From Branchiostoma floridae (lineage: Eukaryota; Chordata; Leptocardii; Amphioxiformes; Branchiostomatidae), in assembly GCF_000003815.2 (NCBI RefSeq), contig NC_049987.1, positions 21,152,187-21,216,186 on the forward strand: a stretch of 64,000 bases of DNA. Reading direction: 5' to 3'. A program made the position numbers and the translations under genes. Each line of letters opens with the position of its first letter. Within the stretch, counting starts at the first letter, position 1. Under the pieces are notes generated by a model. The model was not told the origin of the DNA and did not search any database. It was given only the letters and a program-made list of their open reading frames with translations. Positions 14,401 to 26,400 of this stretch are shown here, one piece after another.

Positions 14401-17400
14401 TTACAACTACTCCACCCTGTAGGACATATTACATACTGCACATCTTCCCCTTCTAACCAATACCACACACAACCTCACCTTTATCTTGTGCTTCTTTAAA
14501 CTGACTAAGCCTTTTATTCATCATATTCTTCCACTCACTCTTAGTTAATGTACGTGTGCTCCTTGGCCGGGAAGGACCCTTCCCTGTACTACCCCCCTCT
14601 ACCTTCCCTGGGGTAACCCTAGGCTTAGGAACAGGTCCCCCCCTAGGCCAGGAAGGACCCTTCCCTGCACTACCCCCCTTTACCTTCCCTGGGGCCGCCC
14701 TAGCTACAGCTACTCCCCTGGGCTGGGAAGGTCCCTTCCCCATGCTACCCCCCTCTACCTTCCCTCGGGCCGCCCTAGCTACAGCTACTCCCCTGGGCTG
14801 GGAAGGTCCCTTCCCCACGCTACCCCCCTCTACCTTCCCTCGGGCCACCCTAGCTACAGCTACTCCCCTGGGCTGGGAAGGTCCCTTCCCCACGCTACCC
14901 CCCTCTACCTTCCCTGGGGCCGATCTAACTACGGGTACTCCCCTGGGCTGGGAAGGTCCCTTCCCCACGCTACCCCCCACTACCTTCCCTGGGGCCAATC
15001 TAACTACGGGTACTCCCCTGGGCTGGGAAGGTCCCTTCCCCACGCTACCCCCCACTACCTTCCCTGGGGCCGATCTAACTACGGGTACTCCCCTGGGCTG
15101 GGAAGGTCCCTTCCCCATGCTACCCCCCTCTACCTTCCCTCGGGCCACCCTAGCTACAGCTACTCCCCTGGGCTGGGAAGGTCCCTTCCCCACGCTACCC
15201 CCCTCTACCTTCCCTGGGGCCGATCTAACTACGGGTACTCCCCTGGGCTGGGAAGGTCCCTTCCCCACGCTACCCCCCACTACCTTCCCTGGGGCCGATC
15301 TAACTACGGGTACTCCCCTGGGCTGGGAAGGTCCCTTCCCCACACTACCTCCCTCTACCTTCCCTGGGGCCGCCCTAGCTACAGGTCCCCCCTGTCGGAA
15401 TACCCTAGCCCAATCCACCCGTCCCTTGGACTCCCCTGACTTCTGCTCCTCTTCCTGGATGCTCCTTGTCCTTCTTCNNNNNNNNNNNNNNNNNNNNNNN
15501 NNNNNNNNNNNNNNNNNNNNNNNNNNNNNNNNNNNNNNNNNNNNNNNNNNNNNNNNNNNNNNNNNNNNNNNNNNNNNGTAGTGGCTCAAGAAAAGAAAGA
15601 TACTTGGCATAGCTGATGTTCCCTGCTCTACTCAAATGTAAACCATCAACAGAAAACATGGCCCGGCGAGCCCGGCTACCATTGTCAAGGAAAAACACAC
15701 CCTGGCGAGAACATAGGCGAAGCAAATGAGAGTTTAACTCAGACCGCCTCCTGTCATAGACCTCAGAGTCAAACCTAGGCAGGATGCTAGAGATGACAAC
15801 AGAGGCTGACGGGAAGCGAGACTTGGTAACAGAAATAAGGCAACTGAAATCATCAAGAGTCCGGCTGAGTGGACGGTGCATGGGAAGACAGTTAGTCCCC
15901 ACATGCAGGAACACCAGGTCAGGCTCAACAAAAGGGTGACGAGAGATGTCAGAAGTCAAATCATATACTGAGGCTCCAGGGTGCGCATTAAGGGAAAACA
16001 AAATGTCAGAAGAGAAGGTGGCATGATTGGAGACATACTTACAGATAGAGTCAGTGAAGGAAAGGATGATCTGAAACAAGAAAAAAATGTCATTTAAAAA
16101 AATTCAATTCACTGATTCATGAACTAATGCCACTAATATTAATTGATGGTGTATTAAATGTCAATGGTTTTACATGAACAAGCCAATACATTTTATAGTA
16201 CTTAAGTATAGTATGAGGCAGTGGATATGAAATCTACATCAGATCATTTGATCTACTCATTCAACATTTATCTATTCATTGGATTATTTTAAATCTATTA
16301 TTCATCTCCTAAGTCTGTACAATATTTTACCAAAAGTCCTTAACGTAGTACAAAAATATGGTGGACATTGCTGATGTGATGATTGTTGTTTTGTTGCACA
16401 TTTGATATAATATCTTGTGGGTATAAAGTTACCCCCCTCCCCCCATATCACAATCTGCTTCAAACAATGGTATTACGTTTTCGTGACCCTTCATTATGTT
16501 GCAAACCTGCCAGCCATGAAACTGCGTTGTTATGCAAGTTGTTTGTTTGCCTTCAAAAGTTTACCTAACAACATCGGACACGTGACAGTGTTGGCGGGAA
16601 ATTCTGGTCACACCCAAGGATCTACATGTACTAGATTTTTCACAGCGAAATTTTCTGGGTTTTTGTTAACGTTAACCATGTTCTTGAAGTTTCTCTCAGC
16701 GACAAATAAATTCTCACTAATAAACAATGAATCAAATAAAAATCTGTCACGCACCGGCATAATTTAATATATTTTACAACGTACGATGTAGGTTTAGACC
16801 GCGGTTGTTGTTGTGTTTTCAAGAAATACCAACGATAAAGCACATCTGTCACACTAAGTGACTAACAGGGCCATAGGACTCTCACTACGATGCCAACGTG
16901 TTGGCGAAAAATCGCTAAAAAACTCGACCCCGGCAGATCTAAAATTACTTATCTACCCAGATTTCAAACCAAAAGGATTTTCACATGGGATATAGACGAA
17001 GGTTAAACGGCTCTGACGCACCATCCAATGAATACGGGTCTAGGTGCGAAAAGCAAACGCCCCCAATCTGAAAATCGCCGAATTTTCAACTCTTTACGAC
17101 GCTGCCATTTTGCTAATTTGACTGTGTTCCGAGTTTGATCATCAAACAAATTAAAATCGTTGTAAAACCAGACAAAAATGGATTAAATGGAGAGCTGATA
17201 GCAAACATGTCCGACACTTACCGCCATCTTCGCCGAAAGGCCGTACATCGTGATGCAATCAGCTGTCAACTCGGATGAAATTTCATCTCGCTGGCGGCGG
17301 GAAAACTGGCGCCCTTAGCAACGGCGTTACTATGCATCGCGCATTGATATGTAAGAAAACAAATCGCGTTCCAAAGACATTCTATTTTAGACGTGGCTGG

Positions 17401-20400
17401 GCGGCTGAATGACCGGAATTTCTTGACGGTGGTCCCTAGTTTATGAATTCCGAGTTTCAAGTCAATATACCAACCCGAAGTGATCTAAATCTAACTTCAA
17501 AATTTCTGACTGACTGCTGTAGCGAACAGCGCGCCGTTTTGAGACAGTTGTACGTTCCATGAACCCCGGGCGTCGGGACTACCTACCAAAAAGCTTGTCG
17601 CTCGAGTTTACAACTATGTACAATCAATATTTCATCACGTTTACAATTTTTAAGGTTTCCCTTTTACTCCTACGTAATTTTTAAACCGACTTTTACCTCT
17701 ACCCGTTTGATGATATGATCTGAAATCAGTTGATTTTAGCGCAAGTTCCCCGCTGCTTTTTACCTCGCAACAGATTTCAGAACGAAAGGAAATCTAGTGC
17801 GTAAAATGCACCGAAGTCTCTTCTTTCAGGTGGTATATGGCATATTATCAATTTCGAGGGCGAAACAGGCTTAAATTTGAACCGCGCGAGGCCACCTCAT
17901 CAGAGGCGTCCGAAAAGGAACGCTTCAGCGCTGGCATCAGCGCCCGTTCGACAGAGCGCACGCCGGACCCCCACCATTGTATTTACGTACTCATCATCGG
18001 TCGACGTGATCAAATGTAGACATGTTCGCACATGTCTACACACGACGGGGTTATACCGCCCCTTACGGGGTGACATACCCTTTCGTAGGCTAATTACAAG
18101 ACGGGGATGCGCCAGGTCTCCCGTCCGGGTGAATGATGTAATTCACCATGTGGCTGATACGAGACAGAGGTTCGCCAGGCCTCCATCCGGGTGATTTGAA
18201 GTGAATCACCAACTCCCGACAGAAGGATTTGCACCAACGCACACCGCACCATCGCACGTGTGGGGGTTCTTTAACGTGCATGGGGTATGGCTCTCCCCAT
18301 ACACGGGACCTCCATTTAACGTCCTATCCGAGGGACGACTCATTTTTCACTTGAGTAAAGTGAGGAAAGTCGTGTAATGTGCCTTTCCCAAGGGCACAAG
18401 ACTGGCAACACGGTAGGCGGATTCGAACCGGCGACCTCTCGATCACGGGCCGAATACAATACCACTGTGCTACGCGGCCCCACGTGTAGTTACGTAATAG
18501 TTACCGTAAAACTAAGACTCCATTTGCTAATTCACTCCGTCTTCACGTGTAGTTTTTCTTTAGGCATCCTTTGAAAACACTGGAGAGATATATTGGTGCC
18601 GATACTTGTGTTAAAAGTCGATTGCACTCGAATCAACCAAACCAACGACTTGCAACATTTGGATTTGAAACAGTCAAAAAGGTGACCTCAGTAAAAATGG
18701 AATTACAAACCTTCCCAGATTTCAAACCAACAAGATTTTCAGAAGAGGTATAGTAGAAGATTCAACAATTCTGGCGCACTAGTCATTGACAAAAGAATCG
18801 AAGGCGTAATGCATTTGCCCCGATATTCAAATTCGTCGAAAATTTAGCTCATAATGGCACCACCATTTTGCCAAATTCACTGTGTAACAAATATGATCAG
18901 GAAACTAGACATAATAGTTATAAAACCCCACAAAAATGGATCATATCGAGATTACATGATATTCCTTTATGACACATATAACGCAATCTTGGTACAAAGG
19001 CCGGGAATCAGGTCTAAAGCAGCTGTAAAACTCGGATGAAATTCCATCCACCTGACGCGCTAGAAGCGTTTCCTTAGCAACGTGTTGCTAAGGACCGCGG
19101 AGCGATTCGAACTGCATAGAAAACCTGTTCGAAAACTGTTCGATTTAGGTCATGGCGTGCCGGCTGACCTCGGGGCGAGGCATGAACTTATCACCCGGTC
19201 CGGAACACCCGTATCGAACGTTATCGCAACCATAGTATGACATGTGATAGTTTATCAATACGTTACCCTGAGACTTGTAGGCAGAGACACACCAACACCA
19301 GAGGTACCACTTGTACAGAACCCACTACCGATCCACTCAGTGATAGTGTGTGGCACTTTTGTGTCAATAAACGCCAAGCCATTATCACTGAAAGGAAACA
19401 TATTGTTTTATTTCACAACATACAGTCAAACCTGCCATAGAGGCCATCTATTCAAGCCGTTCATCTGACCACTTTTTCTAGGTCCCGAAAATTTTCCCCA
19501 TAGACTCAAGCATTAAATGGGCATTCCACCCCAGAAGTGGGTATTATGATTCCTCAGAGCATAAATAGCTCTAATGCTTGCTTGAGCCAAGTTTGTTTTG
19601 TGAAATTTACCATACGTTGAAGCCAAACCACAGGGCGAACATTGTAGGAAATTGGTTCTTAAATTTCCTTAAGGACCCTTCCAATTGTCATTGAAGAGAA
19701 TCATCAGTCACGTATGTACACAGTTAATAGAATTTTCATGAATCAGTGACTACACTTTGAAAGGTAAACTCACGTACCTACAAATTTTCGATGGCTATCA
19801 ATCCACCTTGATCACGGAGTGACCCGTTCTCGCGAGAGTTGCGAGTCACTCCGAGAGGGTCACTCCGTGATCAAGGTGGACTGATAGCCATCGAAAATTT
19901 GGAGGTACGTGAGCTTACCTTTCAAAATGTAGTCACTGATTGATGAAAATTCTATTAACCCTTCTAATTGTGCACTGGTGGGTGGGGGGGACTTGGCCGA
20001 CGAGGAGGAACAGGTATTGGTCGGTACTGGTATAAGGTAAGTTGCATAGGAGGAGCTCAATGTCGATATTTCTGAATGTTTAAGGTTTGCAAAGGTAATC
20101 CACATCACTAGGATGTTTTGTAAAAATATTGAGTAAACTTAGATAGTCCAATTGCTATGCTGAAAACATGGAATGATAATTGCTTGTTATGAAAAATAAT
20201 GATAATAAAGTTTATTGCAAATTCTTGCCAGTGGGCTAATTTCAGGTAACATGAGAGATTCAGACATAAGTATACCTTTTACATAGGTACAATGCCTTCT
20301 GTCCTAAGTGTAAAAAAAAATAATTTCAAAAGCCCTAAAAGCATAATGTGTGCTTTTCTGAAAGACAATCACAACAAATAAGCTGTTGTACCCGACTCTA

Positions 20401-23400
20401 GCGATCTTCCACAGCCAGGTTTCTGGGAAGTAGTTCCGCACTTCCACGACATGCTGTCCTTCCACGACATGCTGTCCTTCTCCCCCAAATCCGCTGTTAC
20501 CTGAGAAGACATAAAGAATTCAAATAGCAGTCGAAAACGCAACAATTCAGTTCCCAGAATGACTGTTGGGTAGGTGAAGCCAGCTAACCAGATCAAGTTA
20601 GTTCGCTCCCTTGATGTTGAAGACAGTATAAGGCGGTTTGTGCCTGTTGCCAAATTCAGTAACCTACGCTTTTCTACTACAAGGGTTGTCATCACCAGAA
20701 GGGCCCATGCTCTGTGGAGAGAAAAACGAAAAACAACACTGACTTGTTAGTAGCGCTTAAACGGTGTGTCTTACCTTTAAACTCGTCTAGAGTAGCATTG
20801 AGACTGAGGTCTGCTAGTATCCAAGTTGAACGAGGTTTCCTCTCACAAGGACAGGTTTGTAGTAAAAGATCAATCATCGCCAGCTGAACCATGATCTGGG
20901 TCTTACCTGCATCTTGTCCCCAATATTGGATATCGGGCGGGAAAGGAGGTTCCATCTCACAAGGACGGGTTTGTAGTAAAAGGTCAGTCATCACCAGAAG
21001 GCCCATGTGCTGTGGAGAAAAAAAAATAAAGCAACACTGTAGCATTACTGTGGGTCTTACCATCAAACTCGAGCAATGCCGCTGTTGAACACGAAAAGAG
21101 GCTGCATCTCACAAGGACGGGTTTGAAGTGAAAGGTCAGTCATCACCAGAAGACCCATAGCCTGTCATGACAAACAGCATGATGTGAAATGGATGAAAAA
21201 CTATGGATGAAAAAAAGATCCTGTGCTATGCTGTAAAACCAATGACATACCGAAGAGCCAAAGTAGGACTTCCCAAATGATACAAATAGGACATGGTCAA
21301 TGAAAGAAACATGGAGTTTGACCGTAAAATTACAGTATTTGGTTTGCTCTATTTCAAAGTTATCACAATAGACATAATGCAACGTCTCATTCATATCTTA
21401 CTCCAAGTGTGCAAAAAGAGCATCTACCTAAAAGAAAACGGCTGCATGGACGTGTATCTATAGCCGTGAGAAATTTCCTTTTCACCAGCCCATCTAATAT
21501 AAAACGTCAAATTTGTTTAAGTTTGTTTGAAACTGAAGAATTTAGCAGGTAATTTTAGCGTGCTAGATCGGAGCGGTGCGGTCTTCCGGCATCACGACAG
21601 TGCCTCTTGCTGGGCATAGACTAGCAGCGGCTTTTTATTGGAATAAAACGAGACCAGTTGTCAATATGTTCATTGCATTTTTAAACACAATAAACGGTGT
21701 ATGCACGTTTATATTGAACTAAAATGTAAAGTCAAAACTCACGAATGAGACAGTAAGAAAGGAACGGCAAAAAGGTAAAATCATTGTGAGTAAGGAAAAC
21801 ACTAAGTCTTGTGTTTGGCCTAATTTTTGCCGGTAGGTACTTCATGCTCCTGATTTGTACCTAGACATATTATCATAAACTGTAAAAGTTTTAAGAAATG
21901 ATCACAAAGGACTAAAAAAATAAAATAGCACACAGGCTATGGGTCTAGGAGCTGGCCGATGGAGGGCTCACTGGTTAAGTCACTTCCTTACCACAATTAA
22001 ATTGTGAGGTATTCTGCATGTTACTCAGAGAATTATCATGGAACAAATTGTAACTTGAATCCGCTAAGTCGCGTTTCAGCATGCACTCCAAATCCTTACA
22101 TTTTCTGTTTATTAGCTTATTTGACTGTTAATTGGATTTCGCAACATAATTATATTTTTTACCTTAAAAGCCGTGTAGGCATCTTTATAGGACGAAGATT
22201 CAAAGCGAGGGACAAAACGTTTCTTGATGCGTCTCTCCCCTTCATCCCTCTCGTCTTTCCCCTCCATCTCTCTTGGGTCATTTCTAAAATATTAACATAT
22301 ATAGGATACATTTTTTATCTATAAAAATGGCAGCAATGAAATAAGCACATTGGTACAGTACGGTGGAATCAATAGTAATAACCCATCTAAAAAACCTTTC
22401 TCTTTTATCTAAAAAAAAGAGAAAAATCATTTATTTTGGTGCATCAGGCATGAATGGTGAATGTGATAATCCACTTTAAGAGCTCAGGAGTTGGCTGCAA
22501 TTTTACATTTGATGGAATATGCATGAAGGTGATCAAGAAAATATCAAAGGCAAATGACCAAATGGAGGGAGGGTGGAGGCACTCATTCGGTCAACAATTC
22601 TAAACAATGCCAGGGACAAGTATTGGTGATTGCTTGTAGATGTACCTGTCTGAATCTAGGGTTGGAACCTCCACCTTTTCCACCGTAAAGGTCGGAACTG
22701 GAACAGTAGGGCGAAAGGGGGAAATGGCCTCGGGGCCATCGTAGTCACAGTGTGTATTCCTGTCCACATAGAGACGTTCGTCTAAGAAGTTCAAGTCAAC
22801 ATCACGCAGCTCTGAAAAAATCTGAAATAATTTACATTTGTAACGTTAAATTTAAGTAGACAATTTACAAGTGACCTACACTAGTGTTTAACAGGCGATA
22901 GTAATTAGGACTACCACCCATACTAATCGAATCTGGACATTCCTCAGGAATCGGTATATTCCTCTAGAAAAACGAACATTCCTCGATTTTCAAGCGCATA
23001 TTTCTCTTAAATAGCGTATATTGTACATTTGTAAGAATACATTTCCCTTCAAAGCGAACGTTGCCCTACATTATTCATTGCACTTGTGCTTAGGATGCAT
23101 CTGACTACAGGTACCTTGCCACCTTGCCCTGAGTGAGCTGTTTGCTGGATCTCAAAAAATAGGTTGACATTTCAGGAAGGCTGCATAATATTGTGGTTGG
23201 AGGAAGAAAATTCAGATATCATATACTACGGTTTTGTCATTCAGTGGCTAGAATATGCCTGACTGCTGGTACCTTGTCCTGGGTGAGCCGGTTGCTGGAT
23301 CTCAATAGGTACACACTCTTGTCCACTACACCAACAGAACACAGGGACCCAGGGGCAGCCTTCACTGTCAGCTTGGTTGTTGCGCCTGGTAGCTGAGACT

Positions 23401-26400
23401 CCCTGGGGAAGGACACACTCACCTGTGTATGGGATCATGGAGGAGTTGCTTCAATTAGTCCAAGAATGCAAATCAACAAAGCAACGGGAACTTAACTTAA
23501 TGTCACAGACCAAAAGACTTTAGTTTAAGTGACCAATGATCAGGGCTTCTCTTCTTAATGTATGATAATGACTTGCTAACTACCAAAGCAACACCATGAA
23601 TAGAATCCAAAATGTCATAGATCATTCTAATGAGGAACTTACGTTGTTTTCCAGACAGCTGGCAATCTTGATGGAGGCACTGTCCGCCACCACCTCCCCA
23701 TCATCACGCACGTAATACACCAACAGGCGCACAATGGGAGACATGCTGGCCACAACCTACAAAACATTCAGGTGGCAACATGAAAGAAAATCAAATTATC
23801 TTCATCTTTGCGTTGTGCATCTTGGGTATCACATTTTTTTTAATTTAATAGCACATATCATGCTTATATGACATGGAAAATCATCGCTAAATATCCACAC
23901 CAAAATTCACGATGACTCGTCTACCCCTTCTTGATAAATTCTCCTTCAAAATCTCAACCAAAATTAAGCCCCCGCTGTTCAAATAAAGCTGCTCCGGGGT
24001 TGACGCCTACGAGTATGTCACTTTTCAAATAGTCTTACATGACTATTACACCTGGGCCAGATCTGGAAGGTACTTGGGGGCGGAATCAAACTATTGATGG
24101 TGTGTAATGCAACTGCTGCCTAGTCCAAGTTCGATTTTAAGTTGCCAATATAATCACAATTTTGTATTCATTTAGCAGCACCAGAACGCACTCCTCTGGA
24201 GTTTAGTTGCCTTTGATACAGAAATAACATGCAGCTGATAATCGCTACGCTGCATTACCTTGAACTTGATGGTGAAGTGTCCGGTGTAGCCTGGGATTGG
24301 AGGCATGGTAGGGCTATCATCCATGTAGTAAAAAGGTGGGCTGAAGCGTTTCCTACGGACCTCCCCATCGCTGATTTCCTCCTTTTCAGCTGAACCAGTG
24401 GGTGCGTCAGATGATGTGAGAGGATCATCAGTACCTGCAAGATCTCGTGGGGACATGGATTCATGACATACTTTTCTGTCTACAAGAGTAAATGTCTGGT
24501 CTGGAGGTCGGAGATAGCCCTTCGGTCAGAGAGTAAGTGGTGTAGGTTTGGGTTCAGTAGCAGGTTTCCTTGGAACTGCAGGGGCCGATTTGGTTTTGAT
24601 ATGTTTGATGTTGGTATGATTTTTGATATGTTAATGGCTTAAGTGATCATTTTATAGATAGTTAGACAGATTATACCAATCAGTATCTCTTTTGCACAAT
24701 CAATGAGGAAGTTTATAGATTCACTGCATTAAGTGATAGGACTCTCAAACACTTTAGCATATGTAACTGAGAGAGAGAGAGGACTGTTCATTGACATGAA
24801 CTACAAATGTATGCAAATACAAGGATGATTGATAAAAAAATTCTAATTCCGTAGTAAATGGCAGGAATGTAATAGTTGCGGCATTTGGAAGCTAAGTTAA
24901 GGTGAACACCAATAGACATAATTCATGCATATCGGGCCCATTTACGTAGTTTATGAAGAAATGCTACAATAATCTTTGCTAAGATGAGACTTAAATCCTT
25001 TGAACAATTTACCTTATCAAGTTTCTTTCGCCATTTGTAGAGAGAAGGTGATAAACAAATATTGACCATATGTCATTCAAAAAGTTAAACATCATTTTGC
25101 TAAGGTGTTGAGGATCTCTACTTTTGTCTTTGTACTGTGCTTGTGAAATCATGTCGTATTCAAGTCTTTTATCTGCTTCATTCGAAGTACTTCGTTTGTC
25201 AACAGAAAAGAGGAAAGAATTATATCATTCACATACTTCGTCTCGTGAATCACGATGTCAGGGGAAATCATTGGAGATGATGACATAACTCAGAGATACT
25301 TTTTAGTATTCATCAGTCGACATGGTAAAGAAATATGACATAAATAGGCCAAAGAAGTTCTTTGTTATCGGCTGTCTCCAATATTATAGTAGACCTAAAG
25401 CACCTCAACGACACCTCTTTATGCACTTTACTGTTATCAGGATCAACATCTCTCTCACATCAACAGAACTGTAACATCTTTGATCTTGTCATTACCTATA
25501 TCCATTGTACAGGCAGGTTCTCCTAATTGATTAAGCACCAACTTGTCTCGTTTAGATTTACTTTTCTGTTATCCATATTGTACTTGTATGTAATGTGGTT
25601 TACTGTTCTTGTTTTATGCGTATGTTTCTTGAGTAGAAGGCTTAATATAAGCAATTTGTTGCTTTCTGCCTCATACTCTCAAAATACATGTAAATAAAAA
25701 AAATATGACATAATAAATTGCACTGGACAATGATGCAACAAAGTTTAACATACCAAATGATTCTTCTGCAATCACAGTTACTACTGGTGGAAGATCTGTG
25801 GGCTCCTCTGCTGTGTTGGAATCAGTAAATGGAGCAGTTGGAGGGGGCGTAGTGGTGGGTGGCTGGTAGGTCGACGGCCCATCGGTACTATCAAATGCAA
25901 CTTCCTTGGTTCCTATGTCCAGGATGTCTCCCCGTGACATGATCTACCAAATGCAAGAGTCAGTGGTACATGATTTTGCTCTATAGCTCTAATTGGACAT
26001 TACTTGAAGCTTCCGTGTACTAAATTACGTTATCCATATATTCAAGCCAGTGTGGTCTTTAATACATTTATTCAATGGTTTCCCCCTCAGGTACTTATTT
26101 TTCTTGTACATTCCCGTGCACATCGACATCAATCTTTTCACATATTTCCACAGAAACTGTCCTTGTACATGTAAGAAACCAAAAACATAGGTTACCTTGT
26201 AGTGGAACTTGATCTTACTGGCTCTCTCAGTAGTGTACAGAATAGAAACTTCTGCCACTGTGTCACATGGCAGGATGTCGTGTGTGGGTTGAATCTGCAA
26301 GAAGCTGGAGCTGGGACTGTGTCACATGGCAGGATGTCGTGTGTGGGTTGAATCTGCAAGAAGCTGGAGCTGGGAGACCACCAGGAATCAGCGCTGTGAT

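Larger units (their letters stand above)
4018..19240 (-). mobile_element. ~15-kb compound insertion carrying a nuclease gene set
   Basis: This fills the intron between macroglobulin exons 21 and 22. The left end (CACGGTGTATTTCGTATCA, later ATGCGAAATGCGCCAGAAG) and the right end (GGTCCGGAACACCCGTATCG, then AACGTT) both recur, same order and orientation, in a 0.4-kb element at 48859-49280. Coding content, all minus strand: SGNH-like exon, 25-residue repeat protein, and a ~1,960-aa nuclease-like protein. Other elements are nested inside (4052-5276, SINE at 18050-18481). Boundaries are approximate and no target duplication was identified; it may be several insertions rather than one. Confidence 0.5.

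Noticed and set aside
14556..15581. 341-codon plus-strand frame through the 75-bp repeats
   Set aside because: It mirrors the minus-strand repeat frame because the unit is a multiple of three. The minus strand fits the orientation of the neighbouring SGNH and nuclease frames.
18420..18481. tRNA gene on the minus strand
   Set aside because: A and B boxes are present but the acceptor stem does not pair and the SINE body follows directly.
22320..22400. Short candidate exon (WVITIDST) between exons 17 and 18
   Set aside because: It had suitable phase but no family similarity; the exon at 22163-22283 has both.
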